A stretch of 64,000 nucleotides of DNA from Brevibacillus reuszeri (GTDB taxonomy: Bacteria; Bacillota; Bacilli; Brevibacillales; Brevibacillaceae). The notes below the pieces were generated by a model. That model saw nothing but the letters and a program-made list of their open reading frames with translations. It made no database searches and was not told where the DNA came from. The stretch is from positions 337,523-401,522 of the forward strand of contig NZ_BEXF01000004.1 of assembly GCF_002897295.1 (NCBI RefSeq). The letters run 5' to 3'. Below, piece by piece: positions 1-8,933 of this stretch. The position numbers and the translations under genes were made by a program. Within the stretch, counting starts at the first letter, position 1, and every line of letters begins with the position of its first letter.

Positions 1-519
1 TACCTTATCATTTAAATTTATATTTAAAGCATCGGGATCTGTTTTAAATAAACGATAAAACGAGTCTGTGTTATAGCATGTAAAGTTAAGCTTATATAAT
101 GGATTCTTGAGTTCATGTTGATAAACATTATAGTTTTTAAGTCCTTTTGATGAAAAGAAGTCTTTTTTGATTATAAATTCATCACCAATAATTTTTTGCC
201 CTGTTGGATATTCAGAAGCATCATTGTATGAATTTGCAAACCCCAAAAGTTTCTCAACTTTCCAAGTTCCATAGAAAGACTTTTCAGTTTCACTATCCAA
301 ATTTGTGAATACATCATCACAATATTCAGCGGTATTTTTTGGAATAACGGACTCATCAGTTTCAGATTCATGCTCACTGGTAGTATTGGAAACAGTTGCA
401 TTTTCTTCTCTATTATTCGAAGTATTTGAGGTTTTTGGAGTTGATGTTGTTTCAACATTTTCACAAGCTGATAATAGCATCAACATTATCGTAGTACAAA
501 CCAATAATCCTTTTTTCAT
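1..519 (-). CDS. Putative lipoprotein, 3' end outside the window
   Basis: The reading frame starts at an ATG at 519 behind an AAAGGGTG ribosome binding site and stays open to the window edge, giving 173 residues. The N-terminus MKKGLLVCTTIMLMLLSAC is a lipoprotein signal peptide with lipobox LSAC, so the protein should be anchored outside the membrane. A Ser/Thr/Asn/Glu-rich linker follows. After it comes a folded-looking part with GTWKVEKLLGFANSYND and GQKIIGDEFIIKKDFFSSKG, a pattern I have seen only in lipoproteins of unknown function. Its start overlaps the end of a small upstream ORF (461-613). No function is assigned. Confidence 0.75.
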   Translation of the reverse strand, partial: MKKGLLVCTTIMLMLLSACENVETTSTPKTSNTSNNREENATVSNTTSEHESETDESVIPKNTAEYCDDVFTNLDSETEKSFYGTWKVEKLLGFANSYNDASEYPTGQKIIGDEFIIKKDFFSSKGLKNYNVYQHELKNPLYKLNFTCYNTDSFYRLFKTDPDALNINLNDKV

Positions 520-613
520 CTTGCACACCCTTTTTTATTTTTTTACTAACCTGCCTCGTTAAAAAAGGACTCATAAAGACTTTGCCACGATAGTCAATCC
601 TCACATTTAGCAT
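461..613 (-). CDS. Small ORF (50 aa) behind an SOS-box promoter
   Basis: ATG at 613 is preceded by GGAGTG at a good distance. The peptide begins MLNVRIDYRGKVFMSPFLTR and ends IISL. It overlaps the start of the lipoprotein gene in another frame, so translation of the two may be coupled. I do not recognise the family. It may be a real short gene or the remnant of a longer one cut by a rearrangement. Confidence 0.35.
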   Translation of the reverse strand: MLNVRIDYRGKVFMSPFLTRQVSKKIKKGVQDEKRIIGLYYDNVDAIISL

Positions 614-627
614 AGTAATTCACTCCT

Positions 628-665
628 ATTTTAGCCTATCGATTAACAAAAAGGAACATTCGTTC
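628..665 (-). promoter_or_regulatory. Candidate promoter overlapped by a LexA (SOS) box
   Basis: On the minus strand, TTCCTT and TAAAAT are spaced 17 bases. The -35 element overlaps GAACGAATGTTC (654-665), which fits the Bacillus LexA/DinR pattern GAAC-N4-GTTC exactly. It would drive the small ORF at 461-613 and perhaps the lipoprotein. Confidence 0.5.
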
Positions 666-724
666 CTGTTGTAAAAATTATGTTGCGATTTTATATACCA
701 AATGTCTAAAATCCTTGACATATT

Positions 725-770
725 AATAAAAAATAGGGTACGAGAACCGTTGCGATTCCGTACCCTATTT
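725..770 (-). terminator. Rho-independent terminator of the 4525-819 operon
   Basis: A 12-bp stem (731-742 with 759-770, AAATAGGGTACG arms) is followed on the minus strand by a T-rich run. It lies just downstream of the lipoprotein gene that ends at 819. Confidence 0.8.
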
Positions 771-818
771 GTGTTGCAAATTCAACTTTTGTGATGCAAT
801 AGAGAACGTCTGACTTCT

Positions 819-1637
819 TTAGTACAACAAATACTTTTCGACGTCTTCAGGCTCACTGAGGTTGATGCCGCCTGTATCGCCGTACTTAAACATGTTGAAA
901 TGTACTTGCTGGTCCATCGTTCCTGCTCCTGGCAGTGGCAAAATGATCCAGGTTTCATATTGGTGGATCAGACGATCTTCCTTGCCGAACCAAAACGTGG
1001 TTTTGATCGTGGATTCCTTTAGGATGTAATCCAGATCAGGACGGTCGCCGAGTTGCTTTTTCAATGGTTCGAGCAGAGGACTTTTGCTCGTTTTCAACCA
1101 ATCTGCTCCGGTCATTTTTAATTGGAATGGAACAGAGAGGACACCAATTATTTTTTCGTCAGGCAGCTGAACTGCTTGATCCATAAAGGGCAGCCAGTCA
1201 TCAAAGCCTGCAAGCACATCAAACGGGAGAGGCTCGTCTGTTGCAGTCACCCAGTTGTCGTTGGCACGGATATAGTGCTTGTCGTTGACGCGATAGTACG
1301 AATAGGGCTGAGCTGCGATGCGGGCATCCACATTGTAGCCTTTGCCGTTGATAACGGCACCGCTGAACATACTCGTCGTCGAGCGGGAGAGAATCATGTT
1401 TTTGACATGCCCCTTGTACCAATACGTCTGCGCATCTTTGTCTGTTTTTGCTTTCGCTAATGCGTTTTTCAGCCACTCTGCCCCCGATTCGGTTTGGGCT
1501 GTGGTCGTTTTTTCGGGTGTGGTGCCAAAATTGGTGGTGGCAAATGCCTTCGTTCCTGACTCGTATGTGCAGCCGCCGAGTAGGGACGCCGTGCAAATGG
1601 CAGCCAGCAATGCCCATGCCTTCGTCGATTTACGCAT
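819..1637 (-). CDS. Exported lipoprotein of unknown function, last gene of a surface-polymer operon
   Basis: The protein has 272 residues and a lipoprotein signal (lipobox LLGGC near residue 23). The body starts with a TESGAEWLKNALAKAKTDKDAQ helix and then has beta-rich segments such as YWYKGHVKN and HYETW-like strands, reminiscent of LolA/LppX-type lipid-binding lipoproteins. That comparison is only by eye. The start overlaps the stop of the upstream FG-GAP-like gene by 8 bases, which indicates translational coupling. Its partners, an O-antigen-ligase-like protein and a membrane protein with calcium-loop repeats, suggest a role in export or assembly of a surface polymer. Confidence 0.7.
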   Translation of the reverse strand: MRKSTKAWALLAAICTASLLGGCTYESGTKAFATTNFGTTPEKTTTAQTESGAEWLKNALAKAKTDKDAQTYWYKGHVKNMILSRSTTSMFSGAVINGKGYNVDARIAAQPYSYYRVNDKHYIRANDNWVTATDEPLPFDVLAGFDDWLPFMDQAVQLPDEKIIGVLSVPFQLKMTGADWLKTSKSPLLEPLKKQLGDRPDLDYILKESTIKTTFWFGKEDRLIHQYETWIILPLPGAGTMDQQVHFNMFKYGDTGGINLSEPEDVEKYLLY

Positions 1638-3258
1638 GACGAAACCTCCTTACCACGCCATATCCCAGCAGTCCGACGAAAATGATGATCGTCAGTGTCA
1701 GAACCGGAATATGATGCTGCTTGAACACGAGAATGCGATGAGTATTGAAAATGCTGGCGACGATTTCGTTTTCGTTGTCGCCATCAATATCTCCAATTTG
1801 TACATTGATCAGCGGCAAGTAAATCCGCCAGTTTTCTTTTAATCCATCAGGTGTGTATTCAAAGCCGGATAAGTAGCGGGATTCGGTAGTGCTGATCCAG
1901 CTCTTGGCTTTCGCTACGATTTCTGGCTGCTCATTTCCGCCGATCGTAGCAAAGTTGGAGAAGCGGAAGCTCTTATCCTTTTCGCCGCTTGCCCACTTGA
2001 TATCCCATATACCATCGGGCATCGGCTTCAAGATGTAAGACGGGGTAGCCGCTACTAACAGCTCATCAACCTTGTCGTTATCGATATCGGCAGGAATGAA
2101 TTCTCCTGTCGCGAGCTCAGCCTGTTTGCGCGTCAAGGTGTAGGCTTCTGTAAGGGAACCATCTGGCTCTACAACCATTACGCTCAAGTGCTCGCCCATA
2201 ATGATCAGACCTTCACGACCATCAGGCACCATCATCGTTGTGAGAATTTTGGTTGCTTTTGTCGTGCCTGCAAAAGGCTTGCCATCATAGGTTCCAGTCA
2301 ACATACCGTCCTTGATATGCAGATCCTTGTAGTTTTTCCCGAGCTCATGGCGAACGTCCATGCTGCCTTTATTTTCTTCTAGCTTATCGGCGATGTTAGC
2401 CATGTCCAGCATGAAAGCACGGTAAGGCGCCGTTCCGATTTGCAGCATACCTTCGGCGTACGGCTGACGTTGTACGTTCGGTACGAGCTGATCGTCCTTC
2501 ATGGTGTAATACGGGAACCCAGGGTAGTCAGTTGGCAATTTTTCCTTGATCAGCTCCAGTGTTTCAGGGGAAATCTGATCATTTGGCATGCGCACCATTT
2601 TGCCGTCTTGCCAGGTCAGTACGTAAAGGGTGACAGGCTCAGCGTGCAAATGACGCAGCTTTTCTGCTAATGCTTTCTTTTCTTCCTCTGTTTCCGGTTT
2701 CTCTACCTTCTCGGGCAGAGGGAGTTCTTCAGCATTTCCGTAAGTGACGATCTCCATTTTGCCGTCATTGTTGACATCGTACAAGGCCATTGGGAAATAA
2801 TCGACCCACTCACCGTTGTACAGACGATCGGATTCATATTGAATCGTAAAGTGATTTAAGGCTTTGAGCGTATCTCGATTAAAGGTTACATTCACAAGCA
2901 CAGCGATGAGCACAAGGGCGCCAACAGCGCGCCAATTCAGACGCCCATACCACTTGACCAGCATTGCCACGACAATGACAGCTACAGCACCGCTAACGAC
3001 CAAAGTCGCCGTCGTTCGTATGTTTAAGCGAGTCAGGGCAAGATCCAAAAGCAGGAAGCCGATGGTAAATACGAGCATCTGACGCCGTTCCGACGGGCGG
3101 ATAATATAGTAGCAAAGAGCGAGCAAGGGTAAAAATAGGAGCAAAGCGATCCAGCTCAAATCAAGGAACGCTGGCTTGACGAGCAAATGGTAGATCAGAA
3201 ACAGGGCAATGGCGTACAGCGCCCAGCTCACTGTGGATAGAATAGGATTGCGGCGCAT
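1630..3258 (-). CDS. Membrane protein with FG-GAP/VCBS-like repeats
   Basis: The chosen ATG (3258) sits behind AAGGTGGTGAACCC and gives 542 residues. About four hydrophobic segments fill the first 130 residues. A large extracytoplasmic part then carries three D-x-D-x-D/N-G-like calcium loops: DVNNDGKMEIV, DIDNDKVDELLVA and DIDGDNENEIVAS. These are hallmarks of FG-GAP/VCBS beta-propeller repeats. A last hydrophobic segment lies near the C-terminus (VLTLTIIIFVGLLGYGVV). The gene starts 4 bases after the ligase-like gene and overlaps the lipoprotein gene. The role is unknown; a calcium-binding outer-face partner of polymer assembly is an inference. Confidence 0.7.
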   Translation of the reverse strand: MRRNPILSTVSWALYAIALFLIYHLLVKPAFLDLSWIALLLFLPLLALCYYIIRPSERRQMLVFTIGFLLLDLALTRLNIRTTATLVVSGAVAVIVVAMLVKWYGRLNWRAVGALVLIAVLVNVTFNRDTLKALNHFTIQYESDRLYNGEWVDYFPMALYDVNNDGKMEIVTYGNAEELPLPEKVEKPETEEEKKALAEKLRHLHAEPVTLYVLTWQDGKMVRMPNDQISPETLELIKEKLPTDYPGFPYYTMKDDQLVPNVQRQPYAEGMLQIGTAPYRAFMLDMANIADKLEENKGSMDVRHELGKNYKDLHIKDGMLTGTYDGKPFAGTTKATKILTTMMVPDGREGLIIMGEHLSVMVVEPDGSLTEAYTLTRKQAELATGEFIPADIDNDKVDELLVAATPSYILKPMPDGIWDIKWASGEKDKSFRFSNFATIGGNEQPEIVAKAKSWISTTESRYLSGFEYTPDGLKENWRIYLPLINVQIGDIDGDNENEIVASIFNTHRILVFKQHHIPVLTLTIIIFVGLLGYGVVRRFRHA

Positions 3259-3262
3259 GGGT

Positions 3263-4525
3263 TCACCACCTTTTTGATTGTGTCTGGTCGGCAAATAAAG
3301 CGCAAAGGAAGCCACCAAACAGCCAGAAATAGAGCGCCATGAATGGCACCTCGAAAATGTTTTCCGCGAAATTGTGCGCAGCTACTGCGACCAGTCCCCC
3401 GAGTACACCAAGGACAGGGAAGAAATGCGGCGAGCCGTGCATCTTGCTGACCGCTCGTGCGCTGTAGCGGAGCATGGAGAGGATCAGACCAACCAGCATA
3501 ATGGTCCCGATCAATCCGTATTCTGCCAGGCTCTTGAAGAAGTAGCTGTCGGTGTAGGTCGTTCCAAAGCGTCTTGCCGCAACGGCTCCACCATGGTGGC
3601 CAAGCCCAGCCCCAAAGAGCGGCTCCACCCGCATCTGGTCATACGCTTTGCCCCAACGTTCGACACGACCGCCTTGACTGCTTGCATAGAAGTAGTCAGA
3701 AGTAAACAAGGTAAAGATACGATTTTTGACAGTACCTACCATCGGAACCGACTCAGGTACAAAGAACAGGGCTACCACGCCGATGATCCCAGCCAGAACG
3801 AGATAGCCTGCGATCCGTTTTTTCCAAATGTAGCAGCAGACAAAAATAGCAAACGCCAGAGCAAACCAAGCTCCGCGTGAGCCTGTCAGAAGCAAAGCGA
3901 GCAATGAGGTCAGTGTGATGGCAGCCCAGAGCCATTTCTCTATGGCTTTGGGTGCTTTCATAAACAAGCCCGCTGCAACCGGCACAATCAACGCCATGTA
4001 GCTTCCCAGAACGTTCGGACTGGTGACGAAGGAAAAGGCACGCGTAGTAATCGCTTCGCCCTCCTGTACCCATGCTTCAGGTGTTTTTACGCCTACCACA
4101 ACCTGCAAGACACCGTACGCACCAGCTACAAAGCCGATCAGCACAAGTCCTTTCAAAAGCTTGTCCAGATCTTCAACAGACTTTAATAAATAAAAGCCCA
4201 TTAAAAAGGCGATCAGATACTGGTAGACAGAGCGGAACCCTTCCACACTTGCCTGCCAGTTTGTCATGTCCGTAACCGTCAAGGCCAGACCCAGGACGAA
4301 AAAGGCGCTGAGCAAATGCTTGATTCCAGGCATGGTTCGATTCGTTTGCAAGAAAGCACCAAACGTAAACACCAGCAGGATGATGAGCAGAGCCTCATCC
4401 CAAAAAGACGAAACGACTGGAATCGGTAGAATTTTCCGCATGACAAAATCAATTACCGGATAGGCCAATAACAAATACAACCACGTAGTTGATTGGCTTC
4501 CCCACTTCAACACGGTTTCTCTCAT
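3263..4525 (-). CDS. O-antigen ligase-like (Wzy/WaaL fold) polytopic membrane protein
   Basis: The 420-residue protein has about ten to twelve predicted membrane helices and a long extracytoplasmic loop with GRVERWGKAYDQMRVEPLFGAGLGHHG. This is the R/H-containing region typical of the O-antigen ligase/polymerase family, which joins or extends undecaprenyl-linked glycans outside the membrane. I start at ATG 4525 (GGAGG upstream) and not at the longer frame from 4588, because a good promoter occupies 4566-4595. It is the first gene of a three-gene operon. The exact substrate cannot be told; a secondary cell-wall polymer is plausible given nearby csaB. Confidence 0.8.
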   Translation of the reverse strand: MRETVLKWGSQSTTWLYLLLAYPVIDFVMRKILPIPVVSSFWDEALLIILLVFTFGAFLQTNRTMPGIKHLLSAFFVLGLALTVTDMTNWQASVEGFRSVYQYLIAFLMGFYLLKSVEDLDKLLKGLVLIGFVAGAYGVLQVVVGVKTPEAWVQEGEAITTRAFSFVTSPNVLGSYMALIVPVAAGLFMKAPKAIEKWLWAAITLTSLLALLLTGSRGAWFALAFAIFVCCYIWKKRIAGYLVLAGIIGVVALFFVPESVPMVGTVKNRIFTLFTSDYFYASSQGGRVERWGKAYDQMRVEPLFGAGLGHHGGAVAARRFGTTYTDSYFFKSLAEYGLIGTIMLVGLILSMLRYSARAVSKMHGSPHFFPVLGVLGGLVAVAAHNFAENIFEVPFMALYFWLFGGFLCALFADQTQSKRW

Positions 4526-4565
4526 TTTGATTGTAGTCCTCCTACACGCAGGGATTAACCCATCC

Positions 4566-4595
4566 ATTATAATGAATACTTCATCCAAGTAGCAA
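4566..4595 (-). promoter_or_regulatory. Promoter of the ligase-like/FG-GAP/lipoprotein operon
   Basis: On the minus strand, TTGCTA (4590-4595) and TATAAT (4566-4571) are separated by 18 bases. Transcription would begin near 4559, just before the ATG at 4525. Confidence 0.6.
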
Positions 4596-4612
4596 GCCGG
4601 GCGGGAAAGAGG

Positions 4613-4642
4613 TTGGTAGGAACGCTAGAAATAAGATATGAT
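4613..4642 (+). promoter_or_regulatory. Candidate promoter of the flippase gene
   Basis: TTGGTA and TATGAT are spaced 18 bases and diverge from the promoter at 4566-4595. The remaining 240 bases to the flippase start hold no gene that I can see. Confidence 0.35.
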
Positions 4643-4884
4643 AGCAAGTGGTTAAAGCTGTTCACATCAGGCTGTCCCCAGTATTCCTGTCAAATTCCAT
4701 CGTTATACCTGTTTGCTGGAACGGTAATTTGATAGTAGGATAGAGAGTGGGTTCATGTCGATTGTGGCAAGCCTCATCGTTTGGGATATAAGAGGATGTT
4801 CAAAAAAGTCCGGGAAGCATCTATCGTATCGGGGTGTCGACGCATTCCCTTTTTGAACGGGCTCGATAAGCAAAGGAGTTACCC

Positions 4885-6522
4885 ATGCTGAAAAAAAGTC
4901 ATTTTCTCGCAGGCGCGTTAATTTTAGCCATTGCGGGGATTTTGTCAAAAGTGATCGGGATGTTTTATCGTATCCCGCTCCAGGAAATCGTAGGTGACAA
5001 TGGTCTTGGGCTCTATCAGGAGGTTTATCCGCTTTACCTCACCTTCCTGATCCTCGCTACAGCGGGTGTGCCAGTGGCATTGTCCAGAGTAATCGCGGAA
5101 GCATTGGCCGAAGGAAAGCAGAATTCGGTCGGACAGATTCTTGCTCGCAGCATGGTTATGATGGGGGCAATCGGAATTGTCTTGTTTGCCATCCTGTACG
5201 TGAGCTCTCCACTGATTGCCAAAATGATGGGCAATCCGCATCTGGTGGAGCCGATCCGCGCCATATCGCTCTCCTTGCTGTTTGTTCCATTGATTGCGGT
5301 CATTCGCGGTTTCTTTTACGGTCATCAAAAAATGCTGTATGTAGGTCTTTCCCAAATCGTAGAGCAGACGCTGCGGGTGGCTTTTATCCTGATTGCGTCC
5401 ATGTATCTCGTCTCACTCGGAGAGGATACAGATACGGTCATTACGGGCGTCAATTTCGGCACGATGATCAGTACGCTGCTCAGTCTCGGTTTTCTGGCGC
5501 TTTTAATGTGGCTGCATAACCGGAAAAGCTCGGTATTTACAGGAGCACAGTGGGGGAGATTGGACTATTGGTATGATCGCTCCTTCTTCCAATCCATGTG
5601 GCGTATTGCCTGGCCGATTTGTGTCAGCGCGCTAGTGATTCCGATCTTTAGCTTGACCGACTCGTTTCTTGCGATCAACATATTCCGCTACATATGGAAT
5701 GTTGATGGATTGACGGCAGATACGTGGTTCGGGATTTACAGCCGGGGTGGTCCACTGCTCCAAATGGCGAGTTTGTTTGGTTCCTCAATTGCTCTCTCGA
5801 TCGTGCCTGCTATCGCTGAGGCGAAGAGACAAAGGGATGAGGAGCGCGTCACGACGCTTACCAAGCTGTCACTGCGTTTCGCATGGCTCATTGGTCTTCC
5901 GGCAGGTCTCGGTCTCACAGCCGTGGCTGAGGGCGCCAACCTGGCTCTGTATGGAGACATGGAAGGGACACGCGCAATGGCGATTCTAGGCGTCACGGCG
6001 ATTCCGTTGTCATTGCTTTTGGCTACGAACGGGATTTTGCAAGGAGTAGGCAAAGAAAAAATTCCTGCGCTTCATTTGTTGTATGGTGTTTTGGTCAAGG
6101 TCGGAGCTACGCTGTTATTTACCTCGTTCCTGGGGATGGATGGTCTCTCGCTCTCTTGGCTGTGTGCGACAGCTTTTGTATGTGTGCTCAATATGCGCGC
6201 GATCAAAAAACTCGTCGTTGTACCTATCAACTGGCGTTTTGACACATTGTATCCACTTCTGGTAGCCAACCTGATGCTGCTTTTGGCATGGGGTGCTACA
6301 GAGGCAGTCGGCTTTTTGCTCGCGGGCAAAGAAAAGGTGCGTCTCTTGGGAGCAATGGAAACGATGGCAGGGGTAGGAGTAGGACTGTTCGTCTACCTGG
6401 GACTGTTGCTCCTCATTCCGTTGATTGAAGACAAGGAGCTGGATTGGCTGCCGGGTGGCAATAAATTGCGCAGCTTTATGAATACGATCCGTAAGAAGCA
6501 GACTTCATCGAAAGCTCAATAA
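4885..6522 (+). CDS. MOP-superfamily lipid-linked oligosaccharide flippase (SpoVB/MurJ-like)
   Basis: The 545-residue protein has about 14 hydrophobic helices and the N-terminal signature of the MviN/SpoVB/YtgP family: LILAIAGILSKVIGMFYRIPL, then GLYQEVYPLYL. Such proteins flip undecaprenyl-linked precursors (lipid II or wall polymer units) across the membrane. The start has AAAGGAG seven bases upstream. The gene ends in a terminator shared with the convergent methyltransferase gene. With csaB, the ligase-like operon and a methyltransferase around it, the cargo could be a cell-wall polymer unit; a spore-cortex or lipid II role is the alternative. Confidence 0.85.
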   Translation: MLKKSHFLAGALILAIAGILSKVIGMFYRIPLQEIVGDNGLGLYQEVYPLYLTFLILATAGVPVALSRVIAEALAEGKQNSVGQILARSMVMMGAIGIVLFAILYVSSPLIAKMMGNPHLVEPIRAISLSLLFVPLIAVIRGFFYGHQKMLYVGLSQIVEQTLRVAFILIASMYLVSLGEDTDTVITGVNFGTMISTLLSLGFLALLMWLHNRKSSVFTGAQWGRLDYWYDRSFFQSMWRIAWPICVSALVIPIFSLTDSFLAINIFRYIWNVDGLTADTWFGIYSRGGPLLQMASLFGSSIALSIVPAIAEAKRQRDEERVTTLTKLSLRFAWLIGLPAGLGLTAVAEGANLALYGDMEGTRAMAILGVTAIPLSLLLATNGILQGVGKEKIPALHLLYGVLVKVGATLLFTSFLGMDGLSLSWLCATAFVCVLNMRAIKKLVVVPINWRFDTLYPLLVANLMLLLAWGATEAVGFLLAGKEKVRLLGAMETMAGVGVGLFVYLGLLLLIPLIEDKELDWLPGGNKLRSFMNTIRKKQTSSKAQ

Positions 6523-6524
6523 CG

Positions 6525-6565
6525 AAAAGCCCCTTCTCCAGATCATCAGGAGCAAGGGGCTTTCT
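6525..6565. terminator. Bidirectional terminator between flippase and methyltransferase
   Basis: Stem AAAGCCCCTT (6526-6535) pairs with AAGGGGCTTT (6554-6563). It serves the convergent genes ending at 6522 and 6583. Confidence 0.75.
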
Positions 6566-6582
6566 GCTTTCAGGTTCTGCTG

Positions 6583-7434
6583 CTATTTTTCTTTTCGGTA
6601 GACACATACGACCATTTTGACAAAAAACTCACGGAATCCAGGAATGTTTGCCAATCCTTTCAGCTGATTGCGGAGAGGGATTTCCCGCTCATAGACAGCA
6701 GGCTGCACGACGCCTTGCTGGATTCTACGAAACCGCTTGATCGTCATCTGGTTGATGTAGGAGATCGTGTCGCTGCCATCAGGACGTTTGTCAAAGCGGA
6801 AGGCAATCCGATCAGAACCGTCTGGCAGATCACGTACGAGTTGTTTGTAAGCATCGATCAAGGCTTGCTCCGAAAAGAGCGCGTGGACCCAAGGTATTCC
6901 GATCGCATCGGATAGATGCGCGCCGTATGGATGGTAGTAAGGCGGGAAATTAATGTAGAGATGACCGCCTGGCTTCAGGACACGGAAGCATTCGTCCAGC
7001 GTTTTTTCCGGCTCGCCGACGTGCTCCATCGCGTCATTCATAATAATCGTGTCAAAGGTGTTGTCTGCGTAGGTCATGTTAGCTGCATCACCAGTCACAA
7101 AGGAAACGACGTCCTCCAGCCCTTTTTGCTTGGCAAAGGCATTCCCTTCCTCAGCATAGTGAGGAACGATATCGATCCCAATCATTTTCTTCGGGCCAAA
7201 GGTAGCGTAATAGCATGTTTTGCCACCACCGCCACAACCGATATCTAGGACTGTTTTATCTCTGAACATTTGCTCTTGACTGTGAAAGGGGAGGAAGAAT
7301 TGAATGGTCTGATCCCCTTTTTGAAATTGCCATTCCGTATAGCTCATATCCCCGTTGTTTGCGAGATTGAATGGGTGAACGGGGAGCGGAAACAACCGAT
7401 TCATTCCAATTAAAACTTGAGAGGAAATGGACAT
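6583..7434 (-). CDS. Class I SAM-dependent methyltransferase
   Basis: The 283-residue protein begins at an ATG behind AAAGGAGGACTCATCC. A start at 7458 is possible but has no such site. Motif I VLDIGCGGGGKTCYYA (about residue 65) binds S-adenosylmethionine. IGIDIVPHY, DTIIMNDAMEHV and VLKPGGHLYINFPPY are the next class I motifs. It lies 20 bases after csaB and is probably co-transcribed with it, which hints at methylation of a surface glycan or its lipid carrier. The acceptor is unknown. Confidence 0.8.
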   Translation of the reverse strand: MSISSQVLIGMNRLFPLPVHPFNLANNGDMSYTEWQFQKGDQTIQFFLPFHSQEQMFRDKTVLDIGCGGGGKTCYYATFGPKKMIGIDIVPHYAEEGNAFAKQKGLEDVVSFVTGDAANMTYADNTFDTIIMNDAMEHVGEPEKTLDECFRVLKPGGHLYINFPPYYHPYGAHLSDAIGIPWVHALFSEQALIDAYKQLVRDLPDGSDRIAFRFDKRPDGSDTISYINQMTIKRFRRIQQGVVQPAVYEREIPLRNQLKGLANIPGFREFFVKMVVCVYRKEK

Positions 7435-7454
7435 GGATGAGTCCTCCTTTCCGA

Positions 7455-8558
7455 TCAATGTTTTTTGCGAAGCGCTTGAAGCACCAATTCACTGCTTTTC
7501 GCAGCTTCGATTTCGAGTAGATGGGAGTGCTCTGTCACGATCTCGACTTCCTGTTCGAGCTTGTCCAGTCGCTGGGCGAGTAGGGTAAGCAGGGAGGCTT
7601 CATCCAGCTGCGTGATATGACCGGCATTTGGCATACCTGCTCGTTCTACAAAACGATCAATTTTTGGATCGTAGGATATGCCGATAAAAGGAGTGCGAAG
7701 CATACAGGCGAGAATCAGGGAATGAAGTCTCATGCCTACCACATAGTCACACTGCTTTAAGACGGACATGATATCATGGAAAGTAACAGAAGCATCGAGC
7801 AGACGGGCTCCTGGCTGTTCCATCTGTTCCATGATTTCACGAGAAGGAGCCAGATCGCTAGGCACATGCATAGGCAGGAACAAGACATTCCAGCCACGCA
7901 AAATGAACCAATCTGCCGCTTTGGCGATTGTTAGCTTAAACTGCTGCTCCTGCTTCCAGTCACGCACGGAAATAGCAACAAGCGGCTTCGTCGGATCAGC
8001 AAACATGCCGTCGAGCAGTTCTTTGCCGCGCTCATCCGAGATGTCGTCAGGTGAAATCGTGAGAGCAGGGTCAGCCGTTATATGAATGGGCGCTTTTTTG
8101 ACGCCACAAGCTTTGAAGTCTTCTCCTGACTCATAATCGCGAACTGTGATCACATCAACGCGATTTACGACGCGCTTGATCATGGTGCGACTGAGAGATT
8201 TGAGGATGGGTCCAAACCCCTGTGCGTAAAAAACCACGGGTTTGCCCAGTAGCTTGGCAATGGTGACGATGCCCAGGTAGTAGAGAACGCTACGTGGACT
8301 GGTTACGTCCTGCATCAAGGTTCCGCCGCCCATTACAAGCATGTCACTTCGCGAAAGCTCGCGGACGATGGTTCCGAAGCTCCAGCGGTTAAAAGCCTCA
8401 ATCCCAAACAATTCCGCCGTCCGATCAGGCTGATTGGATAAGACGGCCAAAGAGATATTCGGTTGTTCTCGCTTGAGGGAGCTGATGATGCCGTAAAGGA
8501 CCACATCGTCTCCGGCATTATTAAAGCCGTAGTACCCGGAGATGAGAATTCGCGACAT
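7455..8558 (-). CDS. csaB: Polysaccharide pyruvyl transferase CsaB
   Basis: The 367-residue protein starts with ILISGYYGFNNAGDDVVLYG, the signature of the CsaB/WcaK pyruvyltransferase family. It also has MLVMGGGTLMQD, VFYAQGFGPI and a late YVVGMRLHSLILA segment. CsaB uses phosphoenolpyruvate to add a ketal pyruvate to a secondary cell-wall polymer, which SLH domains then bind. An SLH protein lies at 59239-59928. The downstream methyltransferase follows closely on the same strand. The fit to the family is good over the full length. Confidence 0.9.
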   Translation of the reverse strand: MSRILISGYYGFNNAGDDVVLYGIISSLKREQPNISLAVLSNQPDRTAELFGIEAFNRWSFGTIVRELSRSDMLVMGGGTLMQDVTSPRSVLYYLGIVTIAKLLGKPVVFYAQGFGPILKSLSRTMIKRVVNRVDVITVRDYESGEDFKACGVKKAPIHITADPALTISPDDISDERGKELLDGMFADPTKPLVAISVRDWKQEQQFKLTIAKAADWFILRGWNVLFLPMHVPSDLAPSREIMEQMEQPGARLLDASVTFHDIMSVLKQCDYVVGMRLHSLILACMLRTPFIGISYDPKIDRFVERAGMPNAGHITQLDEASLLTLLAQRLDKLEQEVEIVTEHSHLLEIEAAKSSELVLQALRKKH

Positions 8559-8643
8559 GGAGTGAACCTTCTTTCTATATCAAACGTACAGGAAAAATAC
8601 ATTCTCAAGTATAATCGAGTAAACAAGGGGAAGTAAAGCAACC

Positions 8644-8760
8644 CTAAAACAAATAGAGGAAGCCCATTGCGAACATGCCGATGCCGAGAATAATCAGGGC
8701 AATCATGACAAAGTAAAGTCCTTTGTTTTTACGGCGTCGGTAAAAAAATTCGTCGAACAT
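8644..8760 (-). CDS. Small membrane protein (38 aa)
   Basis: ATG at 8760 is preceded by GGGAGGTTAACC. The peptide has a charged start (MFDEFFYRRRKNKG) and one hydrophobic helix (YFVMIALIILGIGMFAMGFL), so it should be a single-pass membrane protein. I do not recognise it. It sits alone between csaB and the PrmA-like gene. Confidence 0.65.
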   Translation of the reverse strand: MFDEFFYRRRKNKGLYFVMIALIILGIGMFAMGFLYLF

Positions 8761-8933
8761 GGTTAACCTCCCTGCGGTAAAATAGTCCATTCTACTATCA
8801 TACCATGTATCCTATCATCCTTGCCATCCGCAGATGAAAGTAAGAGAATCTCTACATAAGAAAGTACGCTTCTCGCTGCAATAGGCTTGTGACAGTTGAA
8901 AGTAGAATACATGAAAAGGAGCGCGAAGAAAGC

